A stretch of 64,000 nucleotides of DNA from Syntrophomonadaceae bacterium (GCA_018333865.1 JAGXSE010000037.1:62001-126000); one strand, 5' to 3'; positions 8,897 to 18,569 are shown, counted from the stretch's first letter. A program made the numbers and translations. Notes: generated from the sequence alone by a model not told the origin.

Positions 8897-10036
8897 TTAA
8901 TTTTTTTTAATTAAGGAATAATAGCAACCGGCCATCTTTTCAGCGCAAGCTTGAGATGAAATGTCCCGTAAATTCTGAAGAGAGTTATCGCTAAAATTTC
9001 TCCTTAAACCGTGATTATTAAGCAATGTTACAACTGTGTTTTGAAACTCTTCCAGATTCAATTCCGTTAAGATGCCGTCATTACCTGTTTTCACCATCTC
9101 AGAAGCACCGTTAGCCTTAACAGCAACAACTGGTAATCCGGCAGCCTTTGCCTCACCTAAGACTATCCCCTGGGTTTCTGTTAATGAGGCAAAAACAAAC
9201 AAATCTGCCCCGCCGTAAGCCTTGATTACATCCTCCCTCGGCAGGAAACCAACAAACAAGACATGATTACTAATACCAAGATCGCTGGCTAGTTGTTTCA
9301 AATCAGCAGATTTCGGCCCTGTACCAACCAAAACCAGACAGGCTTCTGGAACTTTTTTTATTATCCCTGCAGTTGCTTGAAGCAGAAAATCGACATTTTT
9401 TTCTGCCCCCAAACGTCCTACGTGCAACAATACTTTTTTGTTCTCTCCGATTCCGTATGTTCGTCTTAACCACCCTCGGTCAAGATTCGCAAATTCTTTT
9501 ATTTCAATACCAGTTGGCAAAATTTCAATGGGTTTATACACCCCTCCTTCGGCAAGATAATCACCGACCACTTTTGTTGGGGCAATGACCAAGTCACATA
9601 AATTACAATAATCGAGGGTTATTTTTCTGACAAGTTTTTTGGCAAGGTCCTTGACGATCGGAATATAATGGACATACTGGTCATATAAAGTGTGGTAGGT
9701 AAATACCAGCGGAATCTTGTTCCGCTTGGCATGCCTGGCCCCGAGGCGGCCAAGCAAAAATGGAGAATGGGTGTGGATAACCTCGATACCGGTTTTTTGA
9801 ATAGTTTGTTTTAAGTATAAAGAAAAAGGTATTGCTAAAGTAAAATCTTTGTTTGTAGGTGAGGAAATTGAAAAATATCTGAAGACTTTATCTTCTGGTT
9901 GACATAAAGGATAGTTGGGCGCAAAAGTGTAGACAGTATGTCCTAATGCAGTCAACTCACGAGAATACGTTTCAATTGAACGAACTACTCCACTTGTATA
10001 GGGACGAAAGCTATCCGTAAAAAACCCGATTTTCAA
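8897..10036 (-). CDS. GT4-family glycosyltransferase
   Basis: A 379-residue glycosyltransferase of the GT-B/GT4 type. The N-terminus MKIGFFTDSFRPYTSGV and the sugar-nucleotide-binding E-x7-E motif (ETQGIVLGE) in the C-terminal domain are intact. The pattern is close to diacylglycerol glucosyltransferases and 1,2-linked mannosyltransferases, so a role in making membrane glycolipids is likely but the sugar and acceptor cannot be read from the sequence. The start is TTG behind GGAG. It is downstream of nrdJ's stop on the opposite side and is not obviously part of an operon. Confidence 0.8.
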   Translation of the reverse strand: MKIGFFTDSFRPYTSGVVRSIETYSRELTALGHTVYTFAPNYPLCQPEDKVFRYFSISSPTNKDFTLAIPFSLYLKQTIQKTGIEVIHTHSPFLLGRLGARHAKRNKIPLVFTYHTLYDQYVHYIPIVKDLAKKLVRKITLDYCNLCDLVIAPTKVVGDYLAEGGVYKPIEILPTGIEIKEFANLDRGWLRRTYGIGENKKVLLHVGRLGAEKNVDFLLQATAGIIKKVPEACLVLVGTGPKSADLKQLASDLGISNHVLFVGFLPREDVIKAYGGADLFVFASLTETQGIVLGEAKAAGLPVVAVKANGASEMVKTGNDGILTELNLEEFQNTVVTLLNNHGLRRNFSDNSLQNLRDISSQACAEKMAGCYYSLIKKN

Positions 10037-10108
10037 AGTGAAAACTCCTCCTAGATAACATATCTAACAGACAAATAATATTTCAATTTGTGCAATGGCA
10101 AGTCTCCT

Positions 10109-12406
10109 CTAGCCACACTTGCTAAAACCGCAGGTACATGTCAAACACCCTTCTGAGAAACGAAGATTAGATTTGCATTCAGGACAAAGGCCTCGTTTAA
10201 GCAATTCTTGTTCAGATATACCGGGCCCATGGCCGCAGAATGTTGTGGCTGTTGCACTTAATTCATTAAAGGTTGCAACCAAACTTTCATAAGCCAGATT
10301 CCTTTCCTTGTCTGCCAAAAGTTTTAAATTCTCAGTCAGTATTATCCCAATGATATCCGGGCATGATTTGCCAACAATACTCTTATCAGTGACTTTTCTT
10401 CTAAGAAAATTTGGACAGCTAACTGAAGTAAGTTGATCAATAATGGCTTCTGGTGCTAAATTAGCTCGAAGTGCTAATGAAATTAACCGGCTGACACCTT
10501 CAGTAAAACCGGAGCAGCCACCAGAGGAACCAGTAGTTATAAAGGTTTCAATTAGGCCCTCTCTATCAGCGTTTACTGTAATATACATTTTACCGCAACC
10601 GGTCTTCACCTGTTCAGTAACACCCAACGTCCTCTTCGGTCTTGGCCGGGGGAGGATTTTTGCCCTATTTGCTTCAGGTCCATAATTGGCGTTTTTAGAG
10701 TCTTTGGCAACACCAGCAACAAGGACTTCGGTTTCCCGGCTGCCAGACCGGTAGACGGTAACCCCTTTGCATCCAAGAGCAAAAGCCATTCGATACACCT
10801 TATCAACATCTGCAATAGTTGCATGATAAGGAAAGTTAACTGTTTTTGAAACAGCATTATCACAAAACTCCTGGAATGCTCCTTGCATTTTGATATGCCA
10901 CTCAGGAGCAATTTCCAATGCAGAGACAAATATCTTCTGCACATCTTTTGATAATTCATCGATACCTAAAACTGACCCCTTTTCAGCAACCTGATTAAAC
11001 AGTCTTTTTGCGGTTTCCGGAGAAAAATTATTATAAACATAATTTTCAAAAACTGGATTAACCTCAATTAAGGCAGCTCCATCAAGCACGTTTTTGGTGT
11101 AGGCAAGTGAAAATGCCGGTTCAATTCCGGAAGATGCGCCTGCGATCATGCTAATAGTTCCAGTTGGTGCAATTGTGGTACAAGTTGCATTTCGCATTAA
11201 TGTGCCCTTGTAGACGCTCGACCCGATATTTGGGAAACTGCCCCTCTCTTTTGCCAGATCAGTTGAAGCTTCATGTGCTGCCTGTTGAATATGCCGCATC
11301 ATTTTCCTTGCCAGTTCAATTGCCTCTTCAGAGTTATACGGAATTTCCAACTTAAACAAGGCATCTGCCCAGCCCATCACACCCAAGCCAATTTTGCGGT
11401 TCCCAAAAACCATTTCTTTAATCTTTTCAATCGGGAAAACATTTATTTCTATAACATTATCCAGAAATCTCACTGACCATTTAACAAGATCGGATAATTT
11501 ATCCCATTGGATTGTCTTTCTTTCATCGACTATATTGGCCAAATTGATTGAACCTAGATTGCAGGCCTCGTAACCTAATAGAGGTTGTTCACCACATGGA
11601 TTAGTAGCTTCGATTTCACCCAAACTAGGGGTTGGGTTGCTCTCGTTTAGCCGATCTAAAAAAATTATACCGGGCTCGCCATTTGCCCAGGCTCTTTCCA
11701 CAATCAGGCTAAACACTTCTTTAGCTTTGAGTTTGCCATAAACACTTCCATCAAATGTCAATTGGTAATGCTCATCATTTTCCAATGCAGTCATAAATTC
11801 CTTCGTAATTCCTACGGAAATATTAAAGTTGGTAATATCCATATTATCTGCTTTGCAGGATATAAATTCGAGTATATCAGGATGATCCACACGCAATATC
11901 CCCATATTGGCACCTCTCCTGGTGCCACCCTGTTTAATCGCTTCCGTTGCTGCGTTGAAAACTTTCATAAAGGAAACCGGGCCTGACGCAACTCCTCCAG
12001 TGGATTTTACCGGACTATTTTTTGGCCTAATGCGAGAAAAGGAAAAGCCTGTCCCTCCACCGCTTTTATGAATTAATGCAGCATCTTTTACTGCTGTAAA
12101 AATTTCCTCCATACTATCGTTTACGGGCAGGACAAAGCAAGCAGATAATTGCCCAAGCTCTCGACCAGCATTCATCAGTGTGGGACTGTTAGGTAGAAAA
12201 TCCCATCCTACCATCATGGAGTAGAACTTTTGATATATTAATGACAAGTCATCATCAGAAATATGTGGATTGAATAATCTTTCTGCATTGGTCACCGCAC
12301 AAGCAACCCGAGAAAACATATCTTCCGGTTTCTCAATTACCTTGCCATTTTCTTTTTTCAGGTAGCGCTTCTCTAAAATAGTCCTTGCATTAGGCGATAA
12401 GTTCAA
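10109..12406 (-). CDS. nrdJ: Adenosylcobalamin-dependent (class II) ribonucleotide reductase
   Basis: A 765-residue NrdJ-type reductase that makes deoxyribonucleotides with coenzyme B12 and works without oxygen. The catalytic NPCGEQPL motif is present, as are the substrate-site runs GGGTGFSFSRIRP and APTGTISMIAG. The C-terminus has Cys-rich turns (CPECKSN, CTCGFSKCG) resembling the redox-active and zinc-ribbon tail of the family. The start is TTG with an AGGAGG site eight bases before it. No cobalamin riboswitch was recognised upstream. No other reductase class is seen in the window. Confidence 0.95.
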   Translation of the reverse strand: MNLSPNARTILEKRYLKKENGKVIEKPEDMFSRVACAVTNAERLFNPHISDDDLSLIYQKFYSMMVGWDFLPNSPTLMNAGRELGQLSACFVLPVNDSMEEIFTAVKDAALIHKSGGGTGFSFSRIRPKNSPVKSTGGVASGPVSFMKVFNAATEAIKQGGTRRGANMGILRVDHPDILEFISCKADNMDITNFNISVGITKEFMTALENDEHYQLTFDGSVYGKLKAKEVFSLIVERAWANGEPGIIFLDRLNESNPTPSLGEIEATNPCGEQPLLGYEACNLGSINLANIVDERKTIQWDKLSDLVKWSVRFLDNVIEINVFPIEKIKEMVFGNRKIGLGVMGWADALFKLEIPYNSEEAIELARKMMRHIQQAAHEASTDLAKERGSFPNIGSSVYKGTLMRNATCTTIAPTGTISMIAGASSGIEPAFSLAYTKNVLDGAALIEVNPVFENYVYNNFSPETAKRLFNQVAEKGSVLGIDELSKDVQKIFVSALEIAPEWHIKMQGAFQEFCDNAVSKTVNFPYHATIADVDKVYRMAFALGCKGVTVYRSGSRETEVLVAGVAKDSKNANYGPEANRAKILPRPRPKRTLGVTEQVKTGCGKMYITVNADREGLIETFITTGSSGGCSGFTEGVSRLISLALRANLAPEAIIDQLTSVSCPNFLRRKVTDKSIVGKSCPDIIGIILTENLKLLADKERNLAYESLVATFNELSATATTFCGHGPGISEQELLKRGLCPECKSNLRFSEGCLTCTCGFSKCG

Positions 12407-12546
12407 ACAAGAAACCTCCTCTAACAGCCATAAGTATTATTAGCATATTATTCGCTTCTAACTTTCCTTTTTCCTCTTGTATGGAATATCTTATTATAGA
12501 ATCTGCTTTTTGTTAAGAACCTCCATTGTTTTAACTAATCCGTCTG

Positions 12547-12575
12547 TTGACATAAAGGGCTAACTTGCGTATAAT
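12547..12575 (+). promoter_or_regulatory. Consensus sigma-A promoter for tRNA-Trp
   Basis: TTGACA (12547-12552) and TATAAT (12570-12575) are both perfect hexamers with a 17-base spacer. The tRNA begins 18 bases after the -10, so the primary transcript has a leader of roughly ten bases. Confidence 0.93.
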
Positions 12576-12593
12576 AAATAATGCGTATGGCGC

Positions 12594-12669
12594 AGGGGAG
12601 TAGCTCAATTGGTAGAGTAGCGGACTCCAAATCCGTTGGTTGCGGGTTCGATTCCTGTCTCCCCTGCCA
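12594..12669 (+). tRNA. tRNA-Trp (anticodon CCA)
   Basis: A complete cloverleaf. The acceptor AGGGGAG (12594-12600) pairs with CTCCCCT (12659-12665). The anticodon stem GCGGA/TCCGT holds the loop CTCCAAA with anticodon CCA, and the T arm GCGGG-TTCGATT-CCTGT is intact. The discriminator is G and the 3' CCA is encoded. It reads UGG. Confidence 0.96.
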
Positions 12670-12688
12670 TATCTTATTTTCTACTCAT

Positions 12689-12726
12689 AAAAACACTGCC
12701 AAATTATAAGCAGTGTTTTTTGTTTT
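12689..12726 (+). terminator. Terminator after tRNA-Trp
   Basis: An 11-bp inverted repeat, AAAAACACTGC / GCAGTGTTTTT, with a ten-base AT-rich loop is followed by a T-rich tail. It lies 20 bases after the encoded CCA. Confidence 0.88.
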
Positions 12727-12728
12727 TT

Positions 12729-12762
12729 AAAAAATTAAAGGGGCAACCCATTGGATGCCCCT
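12729..12762 (-). terminator. Terminator after the EF-G-like gene
   Basis: On the minus strand, just after the EF-G-like stop codon, AGGGGCA / TGCCCCT forms a 7-bp stem followed by an AATTTTTT tail (T run at 12734-12729). Confidence 0.88.
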
Positions 12763-12776
12763 AAACAAGCGATTTG

Positions 12777-14822
12777 TTAATTTGCCCTCTCCTGTTTTGC
12801 CGTTTCAATGATTTTATCCGCTATATGGGCAGGCACCTCTTCGTATTGGGCAAATACCATAGAGAAGCTTCCCCGGCCTTGAGTAATGGATTTTAAATCG
12901 ATGGCGTAGCGGTACATTTCAGATAAAGGAACCTGAGCTTTTATAATCTGCTGTTTTCCCTGTGTTTCCATTCCGAGGATTCTCCCTCTTTTCCCATTCA
13001 GGTCACCCATTATATCGCCCATAAATTGCTCAGGAACCCTTATGTCAGCAATCATAATCGGTTCGAGCAAAACTGGCTTGGCTTGCTCCAAGGCTTTCCT
13101 GAAAGCTAGACCCGCAGCTAATTTAAAGGCCATTTCAGAAGAATCAACGGTGTGATAAGAGCCATCGGTAAGCGTGATCTTGATATTGGTTACAGGATAG
13201 CCTGCCAGGATCCCCTCGATCATGGCTTCACGAACGCCTTTTTCAACAGCGGGAATATATTGACGAGGAACTGAGCCACCGAAGATGGTTTCAGCAAATT
13301 CAAATTCCTTACCGGTGAGAGGCGTGGCATCGATAAAGACATGACCATATTGCCCATGGCCCCCGGATTGTTTTTTGTGTTTACCTTCAACTCTGGTAAC
13401 ACTGGATTTTATTGTTTCCCTGTAAGGAACTTTTGGATGAGATCTTTCGACTTCCACCCCAAATTTTCTGGAAAGCCTTTCAATGATAATATCCAGATGA
13501 AGCTCGCCCATCCCTGTTAGCAAGGTTTCCTTTGTCTCGACATTTTTGGCTAACCTGAGGGTTGTATCTTCCTCCAAAAGCCGAGCAATGGCATTGCCAA
13601 GTTTATCTTCATCGCCCTTGCTCTTGGGCCTGATTGCAACAGTAAGGCTTGGTTCGGGGAACTTGATGCCGTCTAAAATTACCGGGTTTTGCTTGGTTGT
13701 TAGTGTATTAGCGGTTGTTGTTTGTTGCAATTTGGTAACAGCACCAATATCTCCAGGTTTCAGCTCAGCTACAGAAGTTTGATTTTTACCTTGCAGAATA
13801 AAAACTTGACCGACTTTCTCATCCGCTTCCTTGTTGGCATTAAAATAAGTTGTGTCTCCTTTGAAAACTCCAGAATAAACTCGCAAATAGCTAACCTTTC
13901 CAACATAAGGGTCAGCCAGGGTCTTAAATATAAGGACTGAAAGAGCACGCTTTTCTAATTCAGCACCAGTAACCCCAGCCATATCAGATGGCGATGGGAG
14001 GAATTCTGCAACAAAATCAAGCAATCCTACGATGCCGATATTCTTTATTGCAGATCCACACAGGACAGGGACAAAATCCCCAGATTTAATAGCTTTTTTA
14101 AGCCCTGCTACTATTTCTTCCTGGGATAACTCCTCTCCTTCCAGGTATTTCATCAGCAGCTCGTCATCGCCTTCAGCAGCAGCTTCAATTAATTCTCCCC
14201 GATAACTAATGGCTTGTTCCAGATATTCTGATGGAATAACATCTTCCTGAGCAGAGCCGTCTGAATTATACTTTAATGACTTCATCTTCAATAAATCGAT
14301 AACCCCAACAAAAGAATCTGCTGCTCCAATGGGCATCTGAACCGGAACAATCTTGCCGGATAGCTTTTCTTTCATACTACCAACTACTTTTGAGAAATTG
14401 GCGTTCTCCCGATCCATTTTATTTATAAAAGCAATTTTAGCCATTCCCTTTTCGGTAGCTTCTTCCCATATAACTTCGGTTTGCACCTCTACTCCAGATA
14501 CACCACAAACAACCATTAGCATTGTTTCGGTTACCCGTAAGGCTCCTTTAACATCGCCAATAAAATCAGCATATCCGGGAGTATCTATAAAGTTAAGTTT
14601 TTTACCTTTCCAGTCACATGGAGCTAATGAAGTATTAATGGTTACCTGCCTCTTTATTTCCTCTGGATGATAATCAGTTACAGTATTGCCATCTTCAACT
14701 CTCCCAATTCGTTTCGTTACACCGGAATTAAACATAATAGTTTCTGCAAGAGAAGTCTTTCCTGCGCCACCATGAGCAACTATGGCCACATTACGAATTT
14801 GTTCTGTTTGGTAAACTTTCAT
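12777..14822 (-). CDS. Elongation factor G-like GTPase (EF-G paralogue)
   Basis: A 681-residue translational GTPase with the full EF-G domain order: GTPase, domain II, III, IV (GGHGQYGHV) and V (PVLLEPI). G1 is AHGGAGKTS instead of the usual AHIDAGKTT. G3 is DTPGYADF instead of DTPGHVDF, so the histidine normally needed for fast GTP hydrolysis is a tyrosine. G4 is the normal NKMD. It is not next to tufA or rpsL. These points mark it as the EF-G-like side family rather than the housekeeping factor; its exact role (alternative translocation, recycling or stress) is not known. A TCCTCC complement gives a good ribosome site. Confidence 0.85.
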   Translation of the reverse strand: MKVYQTEQIRNVAIVAHGGAGKTSLAETIMFNSGVTKRIGRVEDGNTVTDYHPEEIKRQVTINTSLAPCDWKGKKLNFIDTPGYADFIGDVKGALRVTETMLMVVCGVSGVEVQTEVIWEEATEKGMAKIAFINKMDRENANFSKVVGSMKEKLSGKIVPVQMPIGAADSFVGVIDLLKMKSLKYNSDGSAQEDVIPSEYLEQAISYRGELIEAAAEGDDELLMKYLEGEELSQEEIVAGLKKAIKSGDFVPVLCGSAIKNIGIVGLLDFVAEFLPSPSDMAGVTGAELEKRALSVLIFKTLADPYVGKVSYLRVYSGVFKGDTTYFNANKEADEKVGQVFILQGKNQTSVAELKPGDIGAVTKLQQTTTANTLTTKQNPVILDGIKFPEPSLTVAIRPKSKGDEDKLGNAIARLLEEDTTLRLAKNVETKETLLTGMGELHLDIIIERLSRKFGVEVERSHPKVPYRETIKSSVTRVEGKHKKQSGGHGQYGHVFIDATPLTGKEFEFAETIFGGSVPRQYIPAVEKGVREAMIEGILAGYPVTNIKITLTDGSYHTVDSSEMAFKLAAGLAFRKALEQAKPVLLEPIMIADIRVPEQFMGDIMGDLNGKRGRILGMETQGKQQIIKAQVPLSEMYRYAIDLKSITQGRGSFSMVFAQYEEVPAHIADKIIETAKQERAN

Positions 14823-15149
14823 ATACGTCCTCCTTTATGGAATTTTGCTATAGGGCCATATTGTAAATTGCCATACTGTTTATATAATTACCCTTTAATT
14901 TTGAAAATCCTTTTTTTGGCCATGCTTTTGAACAAAATCTTTCACCACAGACTTTATGCAATCGAACTTGTGAAGAAACATGTTAATGAATTTATGATTC
15001 ATCCTGTTTTATTAGTATTTAATTCTTCAGGTCTTATTAACGATTCATGTCCTATCAGTTATTCTAACCAATGTTAAGCCAACTATTCCCGTAATAAGAA
15101 ACAATTACCTCCGCATACCTTTTATCAGGTGCGGAAGGAAGTGAGCATT
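14823..15149. other. Intergenic region between divergent EF-G-like gene and spoVB
   Basis: About 327 AT-rich bases hold the promoters of the two divergent genes. No convincing gene, RNA or repeat was found. A weak imperfect hairpin (CCGCATACC ... GGTGCGG, about 15111-15136) lies just before the spoVB ribosome site. Confidence 0.5.
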
Positions 15150-16691
15150 ATGAAGAAACAGTCATTGATCAAAGGCGCTCTGATATTAGTTGGAGCAGGG
15201 ATCATTAATCGAATCATTGGTTTTGCCTACCGGATTGGAGTGATGCGGACAGTAGGGCCAGAGGGTGTTGGGCTTTACGAAATGGTTTTCCCTTTATATA
15301 CCTTGGCGCTAGTGATAATAACTGCCGGCATTCCCATAGCCTTGGCCAAAACAGTAGCTGAATTGGAGGCAAAAAGACATTTTAAATCTATCTATAAATT
15401 AATGTTTTTCAGCTTATGCTTTATGACTTTCACCAGTGTTTTAGCCATCATAATTATTGTTGTATTGAGACCAGTCTTGTTGCCAAAGTTATTGCCTGAT
15501 CCAAGATCTATCTTCCCTTTTATGACCATGGTACCAGCTCTGATTCTTGTAGCCCTTAGCTCAATTCTTCGTGGCTATTTTCAAGGACTTCAACAAATGA
15601 CCCCTTCAGCGGTAAGCCAGATCTGTGAACAGGTGGTGCGCACAACTCTTGGAATAACACTAGCCTATAAACTTCTACCTTATGGTCCAGCCTATGCGGC
15701 AACAGGACTGGCTGCAGGTATGGTTATCGGAGAAACGGTTGGGTTGATCTCGTTATTGGTTTTTTATAGGTTTAGCTCATTACGCAGGAAAATCGATTCT
15801 AACGCCAGCACTGAGGAAAATTTTCATTCTTTGATACGCAAAATCATGACTTTGTCTTTTCCTATCACATCGGCAAGGATAGTGACTGCATCTATTATGA
15901 GCATTCAAGCTATATTAATTCCCAGGAGACTGCAGGCCGCAGGTTTATCAGTAAGTGAATCAACTACTGTCTTTGGCGAATTTACTGGAATTGCTCTTTC
16001 TCTAATCAGCCTCCCTACATTGTTTAGCAATTCAATGGCAATAAGCCTTGTTCCTGCAATATCAGAGGGCTTGGCGAAAGGCCAAAATCAAGCGGTCCAA
16101 CGCCGGATTCAAGTAGCTTTGTCAGCTACAATCATTACCGGTCTGCCCTGGGCAATTCTTTATTTTTTACTGCCGCGTGAAATATCCCAGATGATCTTTG
16201 GCGTTAACGGAGCCGCCCAAACTTTGCAGCTTCTGGCTATGGGTTGTGTATTTCTGTATATCCAGCAAACAACAATTGGCATACTTCAGGGCTTAGGTAG
16301 AGTAGATATTGCCTTGAAGCATATCGTGCTAGGAGCTATACTTAACCTGGGTCTTGTCTACCATTTGACCGGGATAGAATCTCTGTCTATTCGCGGCACA
16401 GCGATTGCCTACAGTGCAACTTGGTTCTCAGTTTCAATGCTAAATCTTTATCGGCTGTTGGAATTAAAACAAATCAGTCTGGACATTAAAGAAATGGTCG
16501 TTGCGCCTGTAATCGGTTCAGTTGGCATGACTATCGCAATTATTCTAACTTGGTGGCAGCTGCAGCAGTCTTTTTTCCCCCCCGCATTTTGCACGTTAGT
16601 TTCAATTGTTGGCGGTCTAGCAATTTACTTTGGATTGGTTTATTTTAATTCTGACACCTTAAGGTCTTATGCCAAGATTCGAAAACTTTAA
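15150..16691 (+). CDS. spoVB: Stage V sporulation protein B-like polysaccharide/lipid flippase
   Basis: A 513-residue integral membrane protein of the MOP superfamily, with about a dozen or more hydrophobic segments beginning at residue 10 (IKGALILVGAGIINRIIGFAYR). The start RIGVMRTVGPEGVGLYEMVFP pattern is typical of SpoVB/YtgP relatives. SpoVB acts in spore cortex synthesis and is related to MurJ and other lipid-linked precursor flippases, so it could also serve peptidoglycan or capsule export. The ATG at 15150 is preferred over an upstream GTG because AGGAAGTGA precedes it at proper distance. Confidence 0.85.
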   Translation: MKKQSLIKGALILVGAGIINRIIGFAYRIGVMRTVGPEGVGLYEMVFPLYTLALVIITAGIPIALAKTVAELEAKRHFKSIYKLMFFSLCFMTFTSVLAIIIIVVLRPVLLPKLLPDPRSIFPFMTMVPALILVALSSILRGYFQGLQQMTPSAVSQICEQVVRTTLGITLAYKLLPYGPAYAATGLAAGMVIGETVGLISLLVFYRFSSLRRKIDSNASTEENFHSLIRKIMTLSFPITSARIVTASIMSIQAILIPRRLQAAGLSVSESTTVFGEFTGIALSLISLPTLFSNSMAISLVPAISEGLAKGQNQAVQRRIQVALSATIITGLPWAILYFLLPREISQMIFGVNGAAQTLQLLAMGCVFLYIQQTTIGILQGLGRVDIALKHIVLGAILNLGLVYHLTGIESLSIRGTAIAYSATWFSVSMLNLYRLLELKQISLDIKEMVVAPVIGSVGMTIAIILTWWQLQQSFFPPAFCTLVSIVGGLAIYFGLVYFNSDTLRSYAKIRKL

Positions 16692-16695
16692 AGCT

Positions 16696-17460
16696 TTATG
16701 GCAGATTAATTTTCATTGATTTTAGCCTATCAATTATTTGGTAATTTGTTAAGTCAAAATGAATAGGAGTAATAGAAATCCGTCCTGCCTTAATAGCAGC
16801 AACGTCTGTCCCTTCCTCCTGATTGGAATCAACAATTTCTCCTGCCAACCAATAATAAACCTTTCCCCTAGGATCTTCCCGCTTATGAACGGTGTTATCA
16901 TATCGATGGTTACCAAGCTTGGTTATTTCGACTCCTTGAATATTTTCTTTTTTCCGATCAGGTATATTGACATTTAATAAGATATCAGAAGGTAGCTCTC
17001 TCTCAAATAGTTTAGAGCACAAATGACTGGTAAACTCAGCTGCGACCGAAAAACAATAATCATCGCCAGTGACGAGCGATACTGCAATGGATGGACAACC
17101 TAAGATTGATGCCTCAATTGCCGCAGAAACTGTACCGGAGTATAATACATCTGTTCCAAGGTTAGCCCCAAAATTTATCCCGGAAACTACAAGGTCAGGT
17201 TTATTTTTCTTTACGAGAGCATCTATAGCTATTTTTACACAATCAGCAGGGGTTCCAGAAACTGACCAGCCAACAGTTCCATCATGGTAATTATATGTTT
17301 TTACGCGCAACGGTTTATGGACTGTAATCCCATGGCCGGAAGCGCTCCTCTCTCTTTCTGGAGCAATAACGGTAACTTGAGCAATTTTAATCAATTCTTG
17401 ACGAAGAATTGTGATGCCCTCAGCAGCGATTCCATCATCATTTGTCAACAGAATATGCAT
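16696..17460 (-). CDS. surE: 5'/3'-nucleotidase SurE
   Basis: SurE of 254 residues, a metal-dependent nucleoside monophosphate phosphatase. The metal-binding NDDG is near residues 7-10, followed by APERERSASGHGIT and the VSGINFGANLG motif. The ATG at 17460 follows GGAGGCG closely and starts directly at MHILLTNDDG, the usual family N-terminus. It converges with spoVB, with only four bases between the stops. Confidence 0.96.
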   Translation of the reverse strand: MHILLTNDDGIAAEGITILRQELIKIAQVTVIAPERERSASGHGITVHKPLRVKTYNYHDGTVGWSVSGTPADCVKIAIDALVKKNKPDLVVSGINFGANLGTDVLYSGTVSAAIEASILGCPSIAVSLVTGDDYCFSVAAEFTSHLCSKLFERELPSDILLNVNIPDRKKENIQGVEITKLGNHRYDNTVHKREDPRGKVYYWLAGEIVDSNQEEGTDVAAIKAGRISITPIHFDLTNYQIIDRLKSMKINLP

Positions 17461-17482
17461 ATGCGCCTCCACTTTCTAGTCA

Positions 17483-17659
17483 TTACGTTTCGTATATAGA
17501 AACAACCATTTTATTTTCAGTTTTATGCTTACTTAATCCAACAATAATGTTTTTATCTTTTAAATTTTTATTTAAAAAGTCAACAACCTTATAAAGGTGT
17601 TCCCACTCTGGAACAGATTTTGTGGCAATAAGTTCCAGTTTGCCTTCATAATTACTCAT
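17483..17659 (-). CDS. YpmA-like small protein (DUF4264)
   Basis: A 58-residue soluble protein resembling the YpmA/DUF4264 family, which is of unknown function. It has a predicted beta-alpha-beta-beta pattern (KLELIATKSV ... LYKVVDFLNKNL ... IIVGLSK ... MVVSIYET). The ATG at 17659 is chosen because GGAGG lies seven bases before it. It is immediately upstream of surE with 22 bases between, probably cotranscribed. Confidence 0.65.
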   Translation of the reverse strand: MSNYEGKLELIATKSVPEWEHLYKVVDFLNKNLKDKNIIVGLSKHKTENKMVVSIYET

Positions 17660-17744
17660 CAGTTTAACCTCCATGTAAATTTTTCGCTTATTATTGTACC
17701 ATTATATTGGTGATACTTACACTTATTTGAATAATTTCACCAAT

Positions 17745-17770
17745 AAAAAACGCCTGGATTTTCAACAGGC
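17745..17770 (-). terminator. Terminator after the TPR gene
   Basis: On the minus strand GCCTG ... CAGGC (17770-17752) is followed by GTTTTTT. The stem is short (5 bp) but the T run is good. It lies between the TPR gene and the ypmA-like gene. Confidence 0.65.
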
Positions 17771-17801
17771 AAGATAAGCTTTTTTAATTCTTTTGCCACG
17801 T

Positions 17802-18428
17802 CTATACTAAACCCCAAGCCTGATTGTAGTAAGAAAGAGCCTCAGTTTCCTCCATTAATTCTTCGTGAATTTGTCCTAATAAATATAAGCCTACTGAATT
17901 ATTTGGAGAAATCTTCATCGCTGTTTGCAGAACTGATTTTGCTTCCTTACAGTCCCGCAAATAAATCAGACATTGTGCCTTATTGAATAACAAGAATAAG
18001 TTATGTTCTTCCTGGCTGATGGCTTTGTTCAGACATCTCAAAGCAAGTTGGTACCTGCCAGATTCCATCAAACAAGACGCCAAATTATTTATCATTGTTG
18101 TGTCCTTTGGTTTTTTTATAAAAACCTGATCAAAATAGAAAATTGCTTTGGACCAATTCTTGTTTTTTGCATGAGCAATGGCCATATTCGATAAAATTGT
18201 TTCGTCGTCTCTGAGAATTGTTTCTGCTTTTTGCAAACAAAAAAGAGCTTTATTCAGTTCCTTCATCTTTATAAGATAACAAGCGATGTTATTTAACATG
18301 TCAACATTCTCCGGTTGCTGCTTAAGTACTAAATCAAACCATTCAATAGCCTTTCTAAAGTTATTTTGCTCGTAAGCTGTAACACCAATATTAAAAATTA
18401 TATTTAAATCTCGCATGTGCTTTCTCAT
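17802..18428 (-). CDS. Tetratricopeptide-repeat protein
   Basis: About 208 residues with five or six consecutive TPR units, for example GVTAYEQNNFRKAIEWFDLV, NLASCLMESGRYQLALRCL and YLLGQIHEELMEETEALSYY. No signal peptide, membrane segment or enzymatic domain is visible, so a cytosolic protein-protein scaffold is likely. No partner is indicated by the neighbours (Fur-family regulator upstream, ypmA/surE downstream). The ATG at 18428 is the best start, although its distance from GGGGAGG (about 12 bases) is long. Confidence 0.75.
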   Translation of the reverse strand: MRKHMRDLNIIFNIGVTAYEQNNFRKAIEWFDLVLKQQPENVDMLNNIACYLIKMKELNKALFCLQKAETILRDDETILSNMAIAHAKNKNWSKAIFYFDQVFIKKPKDTTMINNLASCLMESGRYQLALRCLNKAISQEEHNLFLLFNKAQCLIYLRDCKEAKSVLQTAMKISPNNSVGLYLLGQIHEELMEETEALSYYNQAWGLV

Positions 18429-18529
18429 AACTTTGTGATACCTCCCCTTCAAGGTCTTAATATCAGTTCGAGTATTATTTTCGGCGAGTTTTTACTCAAA
18501 CCCTTTCATCAGCAGGAGGCGATCGCATG

Positions 18530-18569
18530 ACAAATCCCCCAACAAACTGACAGTTTATTGGGGGATTGT
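18530..18569. other. Stem-loop downstream of the Fur-family gene
   Basis: A near-perfect inverted repeat of about 19 bp (ACAAATCCCCCAACAAACTG with CAGTTTATTGGGGGATTGT, one mismatch) lies 15 bases after the stop. There is no T run on the minus strand, so it may be a Rho-assisted or mRNA-stabilising end rather than a classic terminator. Confidence 0.6.

Noticed and set aside
10109-12593. A cobalamin riboswitch before nrdJ
   Set aside because: The ~190-base leader shows none of the conserved B12-box pattern that I can recognise.
14667-15077. A 136-codon plus-strand open frame reaching into the gap before spoVB
   Set aside because: It overlaps the start of the EF-G-like gene on the other strand, has no ribosome site and no recognisable protein pattern.
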